Origin: Planctomycetota bacterium | Lineage (GTDB): Bacteria > Planctomycetota > Phycisphaerae > Phycisphaerales > SM1A02 | Reading direction: 5' to 3' | Length of the DNA: 7,774 bases | NCBI GenBank assembly: GCA_027295365.1 | Contig: JAPULD010000288.1 | Location: 1-7,774 of the forward strand | Shown here: positions 1-6,286 of the stretch, in pieces | How the letters are laid out: the number at the start of each line of letters is the position of its first letter | Numbering within the stretch: the stretch's first letter is position 1 | The notes under the pieces: generated by a model | What the model saw: the letters and a program-made list of their open reading frames with translations, nothing else | What the model was told of the DNA's origin: nothing | The model's database searches: none | Made by a program: the position numbers and the translations under genes

Positions 1-1479
1 TCATCGCGAACTCGAGCCTGTTTGCAGTCCCTTGTTTCGCCACCTTCGAAGAATCGATTTACGGGACATCGGTTCAGTGACATCGCCATTGGGACGTCGT
101 CGTCGAATCAGTTTTCCCTCCTGGGAATAAAGGCTGATATCGGGAGGCTGGTTCTTGTCGAGCATTGTCGCCAGTTGCCACCAGCCGCTGCCATCCTGAA
201 GCGGTTCCCAGCGATCGTAGCGCAGGTTGATGTTGGGCGAGATGCCTCGGGCGTTGTAGAAATAATAGGTGAAGAATCGAGTTTCTTGCGTTTCGCGAGG
301 CAGAAGTTGTCCCAACATCCACGCCAGGGGCTGACTCAGATAGACGTTCGGGACATCCCACTCGTATGGCGTCGGTTCATTGCGGATGACGGTCAGCCTC
401 GGAATCGGATTGCCCACGCTGGGGGCGGTTCGGATGCCGGTCTCCGAATCCGTACGAGACGCTCGCCCCTGTCGGTGGGTTCCGATGATGGACCAGGCTT
501 CGCTTGATTGATCCCAGGACATCCAGAATTGGGCGACGGTGTCGAAATACAGGTTGCGACTCACATCCACGACGATTCGACCCTGGATTCGGACAATGAT
601 TCCTTCTTCCTTCTCGATCTTGCTGAAATCCTCTATTGCCTTGTTCGCGTTCAGTTCGCCCCTGAGAGCTTCACGGATCTCAACGACCGAACAGGCGATC
701 TCCTGATCCGGAACAGAGCCGTCCTCGCTGGCAGGGCGATAGGTTCGAAACCACTGCTGTTGTCCCACGAGGGCTCGAATTCGCTCCGGAGTGATGGAAT
801 TCAGGAAATCGCGGCCTTGCGAGATTCGTGCTCTTTGCTCGAGGTTTCTCTGCTCTTCGGTTTTCAGCTTGATCGTCGAGAAACTCCGCTCAAGCAGCGT
901 ATGGATGTCGTCATATACCTCGGGGATCATGGAGATCGTGATCACAAGGAGCGTGGTTCGCCCATTGGGCAGGACCAGCCAGCCATTGATAACCTCCTCA
1001 CCTTGGGGTGGGGTGGATTTTATGTAGCACAGTTGACCTTTCAGGCCTGCATAGCCCGGGGAGAGTCGATTCATGACTTCATAATTGGTCTTGGTGACGA
1101 GAATCTGATTGAGAAAAGCCCCTGCATCCGCCCATTTGCCATCCAAAGGCACATCTGAATTCAGTGAAACAGACTCAATCTGCATCTGCCACACCAGAGG
1201 TTGTGGGGCGTCACCCACGACATAAGCGATTCGATCGCCCAGTTGGCGAACCCTCAGGGAGGCGGTTTCAGGCAGATTAATGGTCAAGCCAAGCTGTTCA
1301 GAGTTGAATGGCGTCGGATCGAGCCCCATTTGGCGAAAAATCTGAGCCTGACCCGGGTCCAGGCCATCATCCTGGCTGGAGTTGGCCTGAGCAGAAAGCG
1401 TTTTTGAACCGAACAGAATGACGATCAGACTCGTGGCCACGAGTATCGGGTGGAATGAGGTCTTTGGAAGGGTCAACAC
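1..1479 (-). CDS. Exported protein of unknown function with N-terminal signal peptide
   Basis: I do not recognise this gene. It encodes about 492 residues and its TGA stop is the first three bases of the window, so it is complete. The N-terminus has a lysine (K6), a hydrophobic run (residues 12-24) and an A-Q-A site at 30-32, a good Sec signal peptide with signal peptidase I cleavage. The mature part is soluble-looking, with no further membrane segment. Its first half (pattern GLTINLPE, later a hydrophobic strand followed by a helix ending SFSTIKL) faintly resembles the PsbP/DcrB/Mog1-like fold; this is a weak inference. The second half is rich in Trp and Tyr, and the C-terminus is strongly basic (IRRRRPNGD, ILRRWRNKG). 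Start: GTG at 1479 has GGAG six bases upstream. An in-frame TTG at 1491 would add four residues but has no Shine-Dalgarno sequence. It is transcribed away from the ribosomal operon, so no shared function is implied. Confidence 0.8.
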   Translation of the reverse strand: MLTLPKTSFHPILVATSLIVILFGSKTLSAQANSSQDDGLDPGQAQIFRQMGLDPTPFNSEQLGLTINLPETASLRVRQLGDRIAYVVGDAPQPLVWQMQIESVSLNSDVPLDGKWADAGAFLNQILVTKTNYEVMNRLSPGYAGLKGQLCYIKSTPPQGEEVINGWLVLPNGRTTLLVITISMIPEVYDDIHTLLERSFSTIKLKTEEQRNLEQRARISQGRDFLNSITPERIRALVGQQQWFRTYRPASEDGSVPDQEIACSVVEIREALRGELNANKAIEDFSKIEKEEGIIVRIQGRIVVDVSRNLYFDTVAQFWMSWDQSSEAWSIIGTHRQGRASRTDSETGIRTAPSVGNPIPRLTVIRNEPTPYEWDVPNVYLSQPLAWMLGQLLPRETQETRFFTYYFYNARGISPNINLRYDRWEPLQDGSGWWQLATMLDKNQPPDISLYSQEGKLIRRRRPNGDVTEPMSRKSILRRWRNKGLQTGSSSR

Positions 1480-1576
1480 GAGCGGCTCCAAGGATTTTCA
1501 AGCGGCGATCACGCAGGGCATGATATCGCCCGACCCTCGATGGGAAAATCCAGTGAAAATGGGAGGGATGATCGTG

Positions 1577-1604
1577 TTGACAGAGCCTTTGGCATCGGTA
1601 TCAT
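1577..1604 (+). promoter_or_regulatory. Sigma-70 type promoter for the S10 ribosomal operon
   Basis: A perfect -35 box TTGACA (1577-1582) is followed after 16 bases by TATCAT (1599-1604), five of six matches to the -10 consensus. Transcription would begin near 1611 and give an untranslated leader of about 110 bases before rpsJ. It lies in the divergent spacer and points into the operon, the expected place for the main promoter. This is the best match I found by eye; the start site is inferred. Confidence 0.7.
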
Positions 1605-1640
1605 CGCCCGTTCCGCGTTTTTTAGTGGAGAGGAGAAAGA

Positions 1641-1669
1641 TCGGCGGCAGCCAGATTTTCGGCCGCCGG
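1641..1669 (+). promoter_or_regulatory. Candidate leader hairpin upstream of rpsJ
   Basis: The inverted repeat CGGCGGC (1642-1648) and GCCGCCG (1662-1668) could form a seven-pair GC-only stem with a 13-base loop, plus one outer T-G wobble. It falls in the predicted 5' leader of the operon transcript. In Escherichia coli the S10 leader folds into hairpins through which L4 represses its own operon. Position suggests a similar role, but no sequence likeness to that leader is claimed. No T-run follows, so it is not a standard terminator. Confidence 0.35.
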
Positions 1670-1720
1670 ACGATATCCCAGACTCCACGTTGTGTGCATT
1701 TTTCAGGATTGTGAACCAGT

Positions 1721-2029
1721 ATGAGCGACGGCAAGATTCGAATTCGTATGGAGGCGTACGACCATCAGGCGCTGGATGCATCCGCGCGTGAAATCGTTGA
1801 TCACGCCAAGCGTACGGGAGCCCGGGTCGCCGGTCCGATCCCGTTGCCCACCCGTCGCGAGATCTACACGGTCAACCGATCCACGTTCATTGACAAGAAA
1901 TCGCGCGAGCAATTCGAGATCCGTACCCATAAGCGGATTATCGATATTTCCGATCCCAATTCACGAACAGTTGAAGCCTTGAATCGACTGGTCGTGCCTG
2001 CGGGCGTGTTTATCAAGATTAAGGCCTGA
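1721..2029 (+). CDS. rpsJ: 30S ribosomal protein S10
   Basis: S10 is a 30S head protein, and in many bacteria it also pairs with NusB in transcription antitermination. The 102-residue product has the normal family length. It shows IRIRMEAYDH near the N-terminus, GPIPLPTR at 38-45, and the family signature DKKSREQFEIRTHKR at 58-72, followed by IIDISDPNSRTVEAL. It ends VVPAGVFIKIKA, as expected for the last strand. The ATG at 1721 matches the usual S10 N-terminus. The only Shine-Dalgarno-like sequence, AGGA at 1705-1708, is 12 bases away and therefore weak. It is the first gene of the operon, about 110 bases behind the proposed promoter. Identification is certain. Confidence 0.98.
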   Translation: MSDGKIRIRMEAYDHQALDASAREIVDHAKRTGARVAGPIPLPTRREIYTVNRSTFIDKKSREQFEIRTHKRIIDISDPNSRTVEALNRLVVPAGVFIKIKA

Positions 2030-2048
2030 TGGCCAAAAGAAGTGTGTA

Positions 2049-2068
2049 GAGGTCGCCTCGGCGACCTC
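2049..2068 (+). promoter_or_regulatory. Perfect inverted repeat between rpsJ and rplC, possible attenuator or processing hairpin
   Basis: The nine-base arm GAGGTCGCC (2049-2057) is exactly mirrored by GGCGACCTC (2060-2068) with only two bases between. As RNA this would fold into an eight-pair stem with a CUCG tetraloop. A short T-run (2075-2078) starts six bases beyond the stem, too far and too short for a strong intrinsic terminator. Partial termination, transcript stability or a protein-binding role are all possible. Confidence 0.5.
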
Positions 2069-2135
2069 GTCGTGTTTTATCACCCGGACCTCTGTCCAAA
2101 AGAGACATGTACGGACATCGTGGAGTTTTAGAACC

Positions 2136-2819
2136 ATGCCTGCCGCGTTGCTTGGACGCAAACTTGGAATGACCCGGTACTTCATGGAAGACGGAACCAA
2201 CGTTCCCGTCACCGTGATTGAAGCTGGACCTTGCGTGATCACCCAGATCAAGACGCAAGACAGCGATGGGTACAGTGCCATCCAGTTGGCGTTTGAAGAT
2301 ATCAAAGCCCGCCGATCCACCATGCCCCTCATCGGGCATGATGCCAAGGCCGATGCCGCACCGAAGCGATTCCATCGTGAAATGCGGTTCGACGAGGACA
2401 AGATGACTGAGGAATACGATCTCGGTCAGAACCTCGATGTCTCGGTGTTTGAAGGCCTCATGTATGTTGACGTCATTTCCACCAGCAAGGGCAAGGGCTT
2501 CCAGGGTGGCATGAAAAGGCATAATTTCCGGGGTCTCGAAGCCAGTCACGGCGTCAAGCGACGCCATCGTTCACCCGGTTCGATCAACGGCCATGCCACC
2601 AACCTCGGCAAGGGGCCCAAGATCAAGAAGGGCAAGCGAATGGCCGGCCACATGGGGAACGAACGCGTCACGGTTCGCAACCTGGACGTGATTTCGATTG
2701 ATACGGAAAAGAATCTGATCCTGGTCAAGGGTTCCGTCCCGGGCCCCAACCAGGGATTTGTGTTTGTGCGAGAATCTCGTCGTCTGAATAAGAGGAAAGC
2801 GAGGTTGGCCAAGGGTTGA
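2136..2819 (+). CDS. rplC: 50S ribosomal protein L3
   Basis: L3 binds 23S rRNA near the start of 50S assembly and sends a long loop towards the peptidyl transferase centre. The 227-residue product begins LLGRKLGMTRYF, the standard L3 opening. It carries KGKGFQG at 118-124, the HRSPGSI segment at 144-150, KGKRMAGHMGNE at 165-176 and the closing GSVPGP near 199-204. The stretch between GSI and MAG is about four residues longer than in Escherichia coli L3 and has Ala-Thr where that protein has the Gln methylated by PrmB. The C-terminus is a basic tail (RRLNKRKARLAKG). The ATG at 2136 has GGAG ten bases upstream (2122-2125). It follows rpsJ after 106 bases. Identification is certain. Confidence 0.98.
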   Translation: MPAALLGRKLGMTRYFMEDGTNVPVTVIEAGPCVITQIKTQDSDGYSAIQLAFEDIKARRSTMPLIGHDAKADAAPKRFHREMRFDEDKMTEEYDLGQNLDVSVFEGLMYVDVISTSKGKGFQGGMKRHNFRGLEASHGVKRRHRSPGSINGHATNLGKGPKIKKGKRMAGHMGNERVTVRNLDVISIDTEKNLILVKGSVPGPNQGFVFVRESRRLNKRKARLAKG

Positions 2820-3003
2820 TCTGGCCGGGTGATTGCGAAGGCCGCTCTATGCGGAACCACACGATCCCGACAGCTTAAAACGACACCGAGTCAAGATCTC
2901 TGCTCCCCCACCGCCACCCGGATGCGTTCATAGAACGCCTCTCAGGCCCACGGGATGGAGAGGGTGAGGCAAAACCAGGCGTACCCGCCAACAGGTGATG
3001 AAC
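2820..3003 (+). other. 184-base spacer between rplC and rplD, no gene seen
   Basis: This is the longest spacer inside the operon and I see no convincing coding sequence in it. It contains a small inverted repeat, GCGTTC (2924-2929) with GAACGC (2933-2938) around a three-base loop, and a weaker one, CCTCTC (2938-2943) with GAGAGG (2958-2963); the two share a base and so exclude each other. A CCGC/GCGG four-pair stem lies at 2842-2854. No near-consensus promoter was found. The spacer ends in the AGGTG that serves rplD. Confidence 0.5.
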
Positions 3004-3681
3004 ATGATCGAACTTCCTGTGTACGACAAACATGGAAAGCAAGTTGAATCGCTTTCCATCGACGAAGCTCAGCTCGGCAGCGAGGTCAAACCCGTGCTGC
3101 TGAAGCAGGCGTACGTCCAATTCCACGCCAACAAGCGTCAAGGTTCGGCTCGAACCAAGAGTCGCGGCATGGTGGACGGCTCCACCCGCAAGCTTTACAA
3201 GCAAAAAGGTACCGGCAACGCCCGGGCCGGCGCTCGACGCACCAGCGTCCGCAAGGGCGGCGGTGTTACCTTCGCCAAGACCAAGCAGCGTGAGGCATTC
3301 CGGCTCAAGATGCCCAAGAAGATGAGGCAACTGGCCAACCGCAACGCGTTGCTGGCCAAGCTCGTCGACAATGAGGTCAAGTGCATCGTCGATCTGGACT
3401 TTGCCGAACCCCGGACCCGGGAGTTCGACTCGATCCTCAAGGCTGTGGGCGTCAATCGCACGTGTCTGGTCGCCTTGGACGGGGCCAATCGGAATGCCGC
3501 CCTCTCGGCGCGAAACCTCGACCACGTCGACACGGTTCGCATCGAGCAGCTCAACGCATTCGACTTGCTGAACCATCGCTTTCTTGTCGTGGACAAGGCG
3601 TCGCTCCAGGCTTTCCTGGATGGCTCCGCCTGGCCTGACGTCAAGGCCAAGGGCGACAAGTCCGAGAAGGAGGCCGCCTGA
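3004..3681 (+). CDS. rplD: 50S ribosomal protein L4
   Basis: L4 binds 23S rRNA domain I and reaches into the peptide exit tunnel; in enterobacteria it also represses the S10 operon. From ATG 3004 the product has 225 residues and starts MIELPVYDKHGK, the typical L4 opening. The tunnel loop carries RQG (45-47), KQKGTGNARAG (66-76) and GGGVTF (85-90). K68 lines up with Escherichia coli K63, where substitution gives erythromycin resistance; the wild-type lysine is kept here. The C-terminal half has the expected LVALDG and AARNL-like strand-helix pattern (LSARNLDHVDT), then a charged tail. Start choice: AGGTG (2993-2997) is six bases before ATG 3004; upstream GTG 2995 and ATG 2998 overlap or abut it. 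Its TGA shares one base with the rplW ATG. Confidence 0.97.
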   Translation: MIELPVYDKHGKQVESLSIDEAQLGSEVKPVLLKQAYVQFHANKRQGSARTKSRGMVDGSTRKLYKQKGTGNARAGARRTSVRKGGGVTFAKTKQREAFRLKMPKKMRQLANRNALLAKLVDNEVKCIVDLDFAEPRTREFDSILKAVGVNRTCLVALDGANRNAALSARNLDHVDTVRIEQLNAFDLLNHRFLVVDKASLQAFLDGSAWPDVKAKGDKSEKEAA

Positions 3682-3956
3682 TGAAAATCACGGATGTCAT
3701 CATCAAGCCCATCGTCACCGAGAAATCCACCATCGGCATGGAGCAGAATCGATACACCTTCCAGGTGGATCGCCACGCCGACAAGGGCCAGATTCGCCGG
3801 GCCATTGAAGAGCTCTATAGCGTCCGGGTCGTCAAGGTGAATACGCGGAACCGTCGAGGCGAAGCCCGTCGCAACCGTTACGGCCAATACATGACCCCCA
3901 CGATCAAGCAGGCCGTCGTCAAGATTCACGAAGAGGACCGGATCGAACTGTTCTAA
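3681..3956 (+). CDS. rplW: 50S ribosomal protein L23
   Basis: L23 sits at the exit of the peptide tunnel and is the docking site for trigger factor and the signal recognition particle. The 91-residue product is a little shorter than the 100 residues of Escherichia coli. It has the family opening IIKPIVTEKS (7-16); E14 aligns with Escherichia coli Glu18, the trigger factor contact. NRYTFQVD follows at 23-30 and AIEELYSVRVVKVNT at 41-55, then a basic loop and a final strand pair. The ATG overlaps the rplD stop as TGATG, and AAGGAGG (3667-3673) lies seven bases upstream inside the rplD coding region. This is one of the strongest ribosome binding sites in the window, and translational coupling to rplD is likely. 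Confidence 0.98.
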   Translation: MKITDVIIKPIVTEKSTIGMEQNRYTFQVDRHADKGQIRRAIEELYSVRVVKVNTRNRRGEARRNRYGQYMTPTIKQAVVKIHEEDRIELF

Positions 3957-3967
3957 GTCGAGACCCC

Positions 3968-3984
3968 GCAGGATTTTTTCCTGC
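3968..3984 (+). promoter_or_regulatory. Small hairpin between rplW and rplB
   Basis: GCAGGA (3968-3973) is mirrored by TCCTGC (3979-3984) around a five-T loop, giving a six-pair stem in the 50-base spacer before rplB. No T-run follows the stem, so it is not an intrinsic terminator. Its role, if any, is unknown. Confidence 0.35.
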
Positions 3985-4006
3985 TCATTGAAGAAAAGCC
4001 AAGACC

Positions 4007-4861
4007 ATGGCCATTCGAATTTACAAACCGACAACTCCCGGACGTCGCAACGCTTCGGTCAACCTGCATACCGAGGTGACGAAGAAGACGCCCGAAAAGA
4101 GCCTTTTGCGTCCCATCAAGAAATCGGGCGGACGCAACAACCAAGGCAAGGTCACCGTGCGAGGACGAGGCGGCGGCCACAAGCGTCGCTATCGCCAGAT
4201 CGACTTCAAGCGGACCAAGGACGACGTTGCGGCCACCGTGATCGGGATCGAATACGACCCCAATCGCACGAGCCACATTGCGCTCCTGGAGTACAAAGAC
4301 GGTACCAAGCGATATATCCCCGCCCCCAAGGGTGTGACCGATGGCGAAGTTCTGTATAGCTCCGCCAAGCAGATCGAGCCCAAAGCCGGCAACTGTATGC
4401 CGCTCAAGCACATCCCCACCGGCCTCACGGTGCATTGCATCGAATTCGAGCCGGGCAAGGGTGGATCGTTGTGTCGATCAGCTGGGTCGGGGGCACGACT
4501 TACAAATAAGGAAGGCCGCTGGGCAACCCTGGTTCTGCCTTCGGGCGAAATTCGCCAGGTGTCGATCGAATGCCGAGCCACGATCGGTGTGCTCGACAAT
4601 GCTGACCATCAAAACGTCAAGCTGGGAAAAGCCGGCCGAAATCGTTGGCGTGGTCGCAAACCCAAGGTTCGTGGCGTGGCCAAGGATCACGCCTCTCACC
4701 CCCTCGGTGGCGGTGAAGGTCGATCCAAGGGTGGACGTGAACCGGCCAGCGCCTCGGGCACCAAGTCCAAGGGCGGTCGAACGAGGAAACGCGGTAGGTG
4801 GACCGATTCGAGAATCTTGCGTCGACGCAAGAGCAGGCGATACGGCCAACTCAAGATCTAA
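4007..4861 (+). CDS. rplB: 50S ribosomal protein L2
   Basis: L2 is needed for subunit joining and for peptidyl transferase activity and contacts 23S rRNA near the catalytic centre. The 284-residue product starts MAIRIYKPTTPGRR and has the RNA-binding core (GRNNQGKVTVRGRGGGHKRR at 42-61), DFKR, the EYDPNRTSHIALL strand and the C-terminal GGGEGRSKGG. The catalytic-centre motif reads ASHPLGGGEG (229-238), where Escherichia coli has VDHPHGGGEG: the essential His (H231 here, His229 there) is kept, but the Asp before it is Ser and the second His is Leu. The PWG segment further on is SASG. The basic tail (RKSRRYGQLKI) is longer than in Escherichia coli. The start follows a 50-base spacer with no clear Shine-Dalgarno sequence. 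Identification is certain. Confidence 0.98.
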   Translation: MAIRIYKPTTPGRRNASVNLHTEVTKKTPEKSLLRPIKKSGGRNNQGKVTVRGRGGGHKRRYRQIDFKRTKDDVAATVIGIEYDPNRTSHIALLEYKDGTKRYIPAPKGVTDGEVLYSSAKQIEPKAGNCMPLKHIPTGLTVHCIEFEPGKGGSLCRSAGSGARLTNKEGRWATLVLPSGEIRQVSIECRATIGVLDNADHQNVKLGKAGRNRWRGRKPKVRGVAKDHASHPLGGGEGRSKGGREPASASGTKSKGGRTRKRGRWTDSRILRRRKSRRYGQLKI

Positions 4862-4872
4862 GGTGAGATGAC

Positions 4873-5154
4873 ATGTCACGTTCGTTGAAAAAAGGACCGT
4901 ACGTCGATGAGAAGCTCTTCAACAAGGTTGAAAAGCTCAACGCTGCGAACCGCCATGCCCCGATCAAGACCTGGGCAAGGGCGTGCACCATCGTCCCCGA
5001 ATTTGTGGGACATACTTTTCAGGTGCACAACGGTCGGCACTTCAATGACGTGTTCTGCACCGAGGACATGGTGGGCCACAAGCTGGGTGAATTCAGCCTG
5101 ACCCGACTGTTCCGCGGCCACACGAACAAGAAGGAAAGCGTCAAGAGAGGGTGA
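4873..5154 (+). CDS. rpsS: 30S ribosomal protein S19
   Basis: S19 is in the 30S head, binds with S13 and contacts tRNA-side elements and inter-subunit bridges. The 93-residue product is of normal length and shows RSLKKGPYVD at 3-12, TWARACTIVPEFVGHTFQVH at 33-52 and the signature core MVGHKLGEFSLTRLFRGH at 66-83. The commonly seen SR after TW reads AR-A-C here, a mild variation. The ATG at 4873 is preceded by AGGTGAG (4861-4867), five bases away and directly after the rplB stop. It is 11 bases downstream of rplB and ahead of rplV, the universal order. Identification is certain. Confidence 0.98.
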   Translation: MSRSLKKGPYVDEKLFNKVEKLNAANRHAPIKTWARACTIVPEFVGHTFQVHNGRHFNDVFCTEDMVGHKLGEFSLTRLFRGHTNKKESVKRG

Positions 5155-5185
5155 TGAACACCTGTATCAGGAATTGGTGACGAGC

Positions 5186-5518
5186 ATGGCACACAAAGCA
5201 ATACATCGATTTGCACGCATCGCCCCCCGGAAGGCCCGACTGATCGCGGATTTGATTCGCGGGAAGCGGATTGACGAGGCCATGACGGAGTTGGAGATTT
5301 CCAAGCTTCGGGCGGCGTGGTACTTCAAGGCGGTTTTGAAGAGCGCCATCGCCAACGCCGAGGAGTCCGACGCCAACGTCGAGGGGCTCTTCATCAGCGA
5401 ATCGCGCGTGGACGAAGGCCCGACGATCAAGCGTTGGCAACCAAAGGATCGTGGCCGAGCCCATCCGATCAACAAGCGAACCAGCCATCTTCACATCGCG
5501 CTGGACGAGAGGAACTGA
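5186..5518 (+). CDS. rplV: 50S ribosomal protein L22
   Basis: L22 contacts all domains of 23S rRNA, and its long beta-hairpin lines the exit tunnel near the macrolide site. From ATG 5186 the product has 110 residues, the same as Escherichia coli. It has the opening IAPRKARLIADLIRGK (12-27), the core LKSAIANAEE (51-60) and the signature region from VDEGPTIKR at 75-83 through GRAHPINKRTSH at 90-101. The hairpin tip WQPKDRG differs from the enterobacterial tip, but the adjacent KR is kept. Start choice: ATG 5186 gives the family-like MAHKAIHRFARIAPRK and has GGTGA five bases upstream (5176-5180). In-frame TTG 5174 and GTG 5177 would add three or four residues and have poorer support. Confidence 0.96.
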   Translation: MAHKAIHRFARIAPRKARLIADLIRGKRIDEAMTELEISKLRAAWYFKAVLKSAIANAEESDANVEGLFISESRVDEGPTIKRWQPKDRGRAHPINKRTSHLHIALDERN

Positions 5519-5522
5519 TTCT

Positions 5523-6227
5523 ATGGGACAGAAGGTTCATCCATTCGGATTTCGAGTCGGCATCACCGAGGTCCACAAGTCACGGTGGTACGCACCCAAG
5601 GCGCTGTTCGCCGAGCTGCTGGTCGAGGATTACAAGATCAGGCAGTACGTGGACAAGCGCTTGAATCGCACGCCTCCCTTTGCGGCGGTGTCCGACATTC
5701 ACATCGAACGAACGCGTGAGGAACTGACGGTCATCGTCAAGACCGCACGTCCCGGTCTCGTCATCGGGCCCAAGGGCCAGGAGATCGACCGATTGAGCCA
5801 GGATCTCCAGGCCCTGACCGGCCGGAAGGTCACGATGAAGATTCTCGAGATCAAGAATCCCGATACCGATGCCCGGTTGATCGGCGAGAACATCGCCGAG
5901 CAACTCAAGAAGCGAGCCAACTTCAGGCGTCTGCTCAAGCAGCGCTGCGAGTCGGCGATCCAGAACGGGGCCAAGGGAATTCGCATCCTGGTCTCGGGTC
6001 GTCTGGGCGGGGCTGAAATGGCCCGCAAGTTCGACAATCGGGAAGGGTCCATTCCCCTGACCACCCTGCAGGCCAATGTTGATTACGCCTGCGTGCCCAG
6101 CCACACCACCTACGGCACCATCGGCGTCAAGGTGTGGGTCTACAAGGGCATGTTCACCGACAGCGAAGAGGATCAACTCGATTCGAAGGCCGCCGGTGCT
6201 CGAGCGCGAGCCCGAGGTCGCAGGTAA
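5523..6227 (+). CDS. rpsC: 30S ribosomal protein S3
   Basis: S3 lies at the mRNA entry channel of the 30S subunit and takes part in unwinding mRNA structure. The 234-residue product starts MGQKVHPFGFRVGI, the family opening, with SRWYA at 20-24. A type 2 KH domain carries the GPKG loop at 82-85. The basic RANFRR segment follows at 131-136. The C-terminal domain shows SGRLGGAEMAR (158-168), GSIPL (175-179) and TTYGTIGVKVW (195-205). It ends in a short arginine-rich tail (ARARARGRR). The ATG at 5523 is set by AGAGGA nine bases upstream (5508-5513), at the end of rplV; an in-frame ATG at 5451 would put 24 unrelated residues inside rplV and is rejected. The spacing to rplV is four bases. Confidence 0.98.
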   Translation: MGQKVHPFGFRVGITEVHKSRWYAPKALFAELLVEDYKIRQYVDKRLNRTPPFAAVSDIHIERTREELTVIVKTARPGLVIGPKGQEIDRLSQDLQALTGRKVTMKILEIKNPDTDARLIGENIAEQLKKRANFRRLLKQRCESAIQNGAKGIRILVSGRLGGAEMARKFDNREGSIPLTTLQANVDYACVPSHTTYGTIGVKVWVYKGMFTDSEEDQLDSKAAGARARARGRR

Positions 6228-6245
6228 GCACGATTGATTTTTCAC

Positions 6246-6262
6246 CCCCTGACCAATAGGGG
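6246..6262 (+). promoter_or_regulatory. Weak inverted repeat between rpsC and rplP
   Basis: CCCCT (6246-6250) can pair with AGGGG (6258-6262) across a seven-base loop, followed by TTT. The stem has only five pairs, so termination would be weak at best and the match may be chance. Confidence 0.2.
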
Positions 6263-6286
6263 TTTGGAGTTTGAGGAGCACGTTCC

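Noticed and set aside
508..1158. Open frame on the + strand inside the secreted-protein gene
   Set aside because: The - strand frame has a signal peptide, a good start site and full length; the + frame has none of these.
1516..1531. Palindromic patch with GATATC in the divergent spacer, with a TATCAT on the - strand
   Set aside because: The stem is only four pairs, and no acceptable -35 box lies 16-18 bases upstream on the - strand, so I do not call a promoter for the divergent gene.
1540..1791. Possible leader peptide frame running into rpsJ
   Set aside because: Its start lies upstream of the predicted transcription start, it has no ribosome binding site and it overlaps the S10 coding region.
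2093..2117. TGTCC/GGACA inverted repeat before rplC
   Set aside because: Five pairs with a 15-base loop is within chance expectation.
2875..3576. Long open frame on the - strand across rplD
   Set aside because: It lies opposite the certain L4 gene, has no recognisable family and is explained by GC-biased third positions.
3195..4034. Long open frame on the - strand across rplD and rplW
   Set aside because: It is antisense to two certain ribosomal genes and has no family resemblance.
5451..5522. Upstream ATG extending S3 by 24 residues
   Set aside because: The extension lies inside rplV, is unlike any S3, and the ATG at 5523 has a good binding site and the conserved MGQKVHP start.
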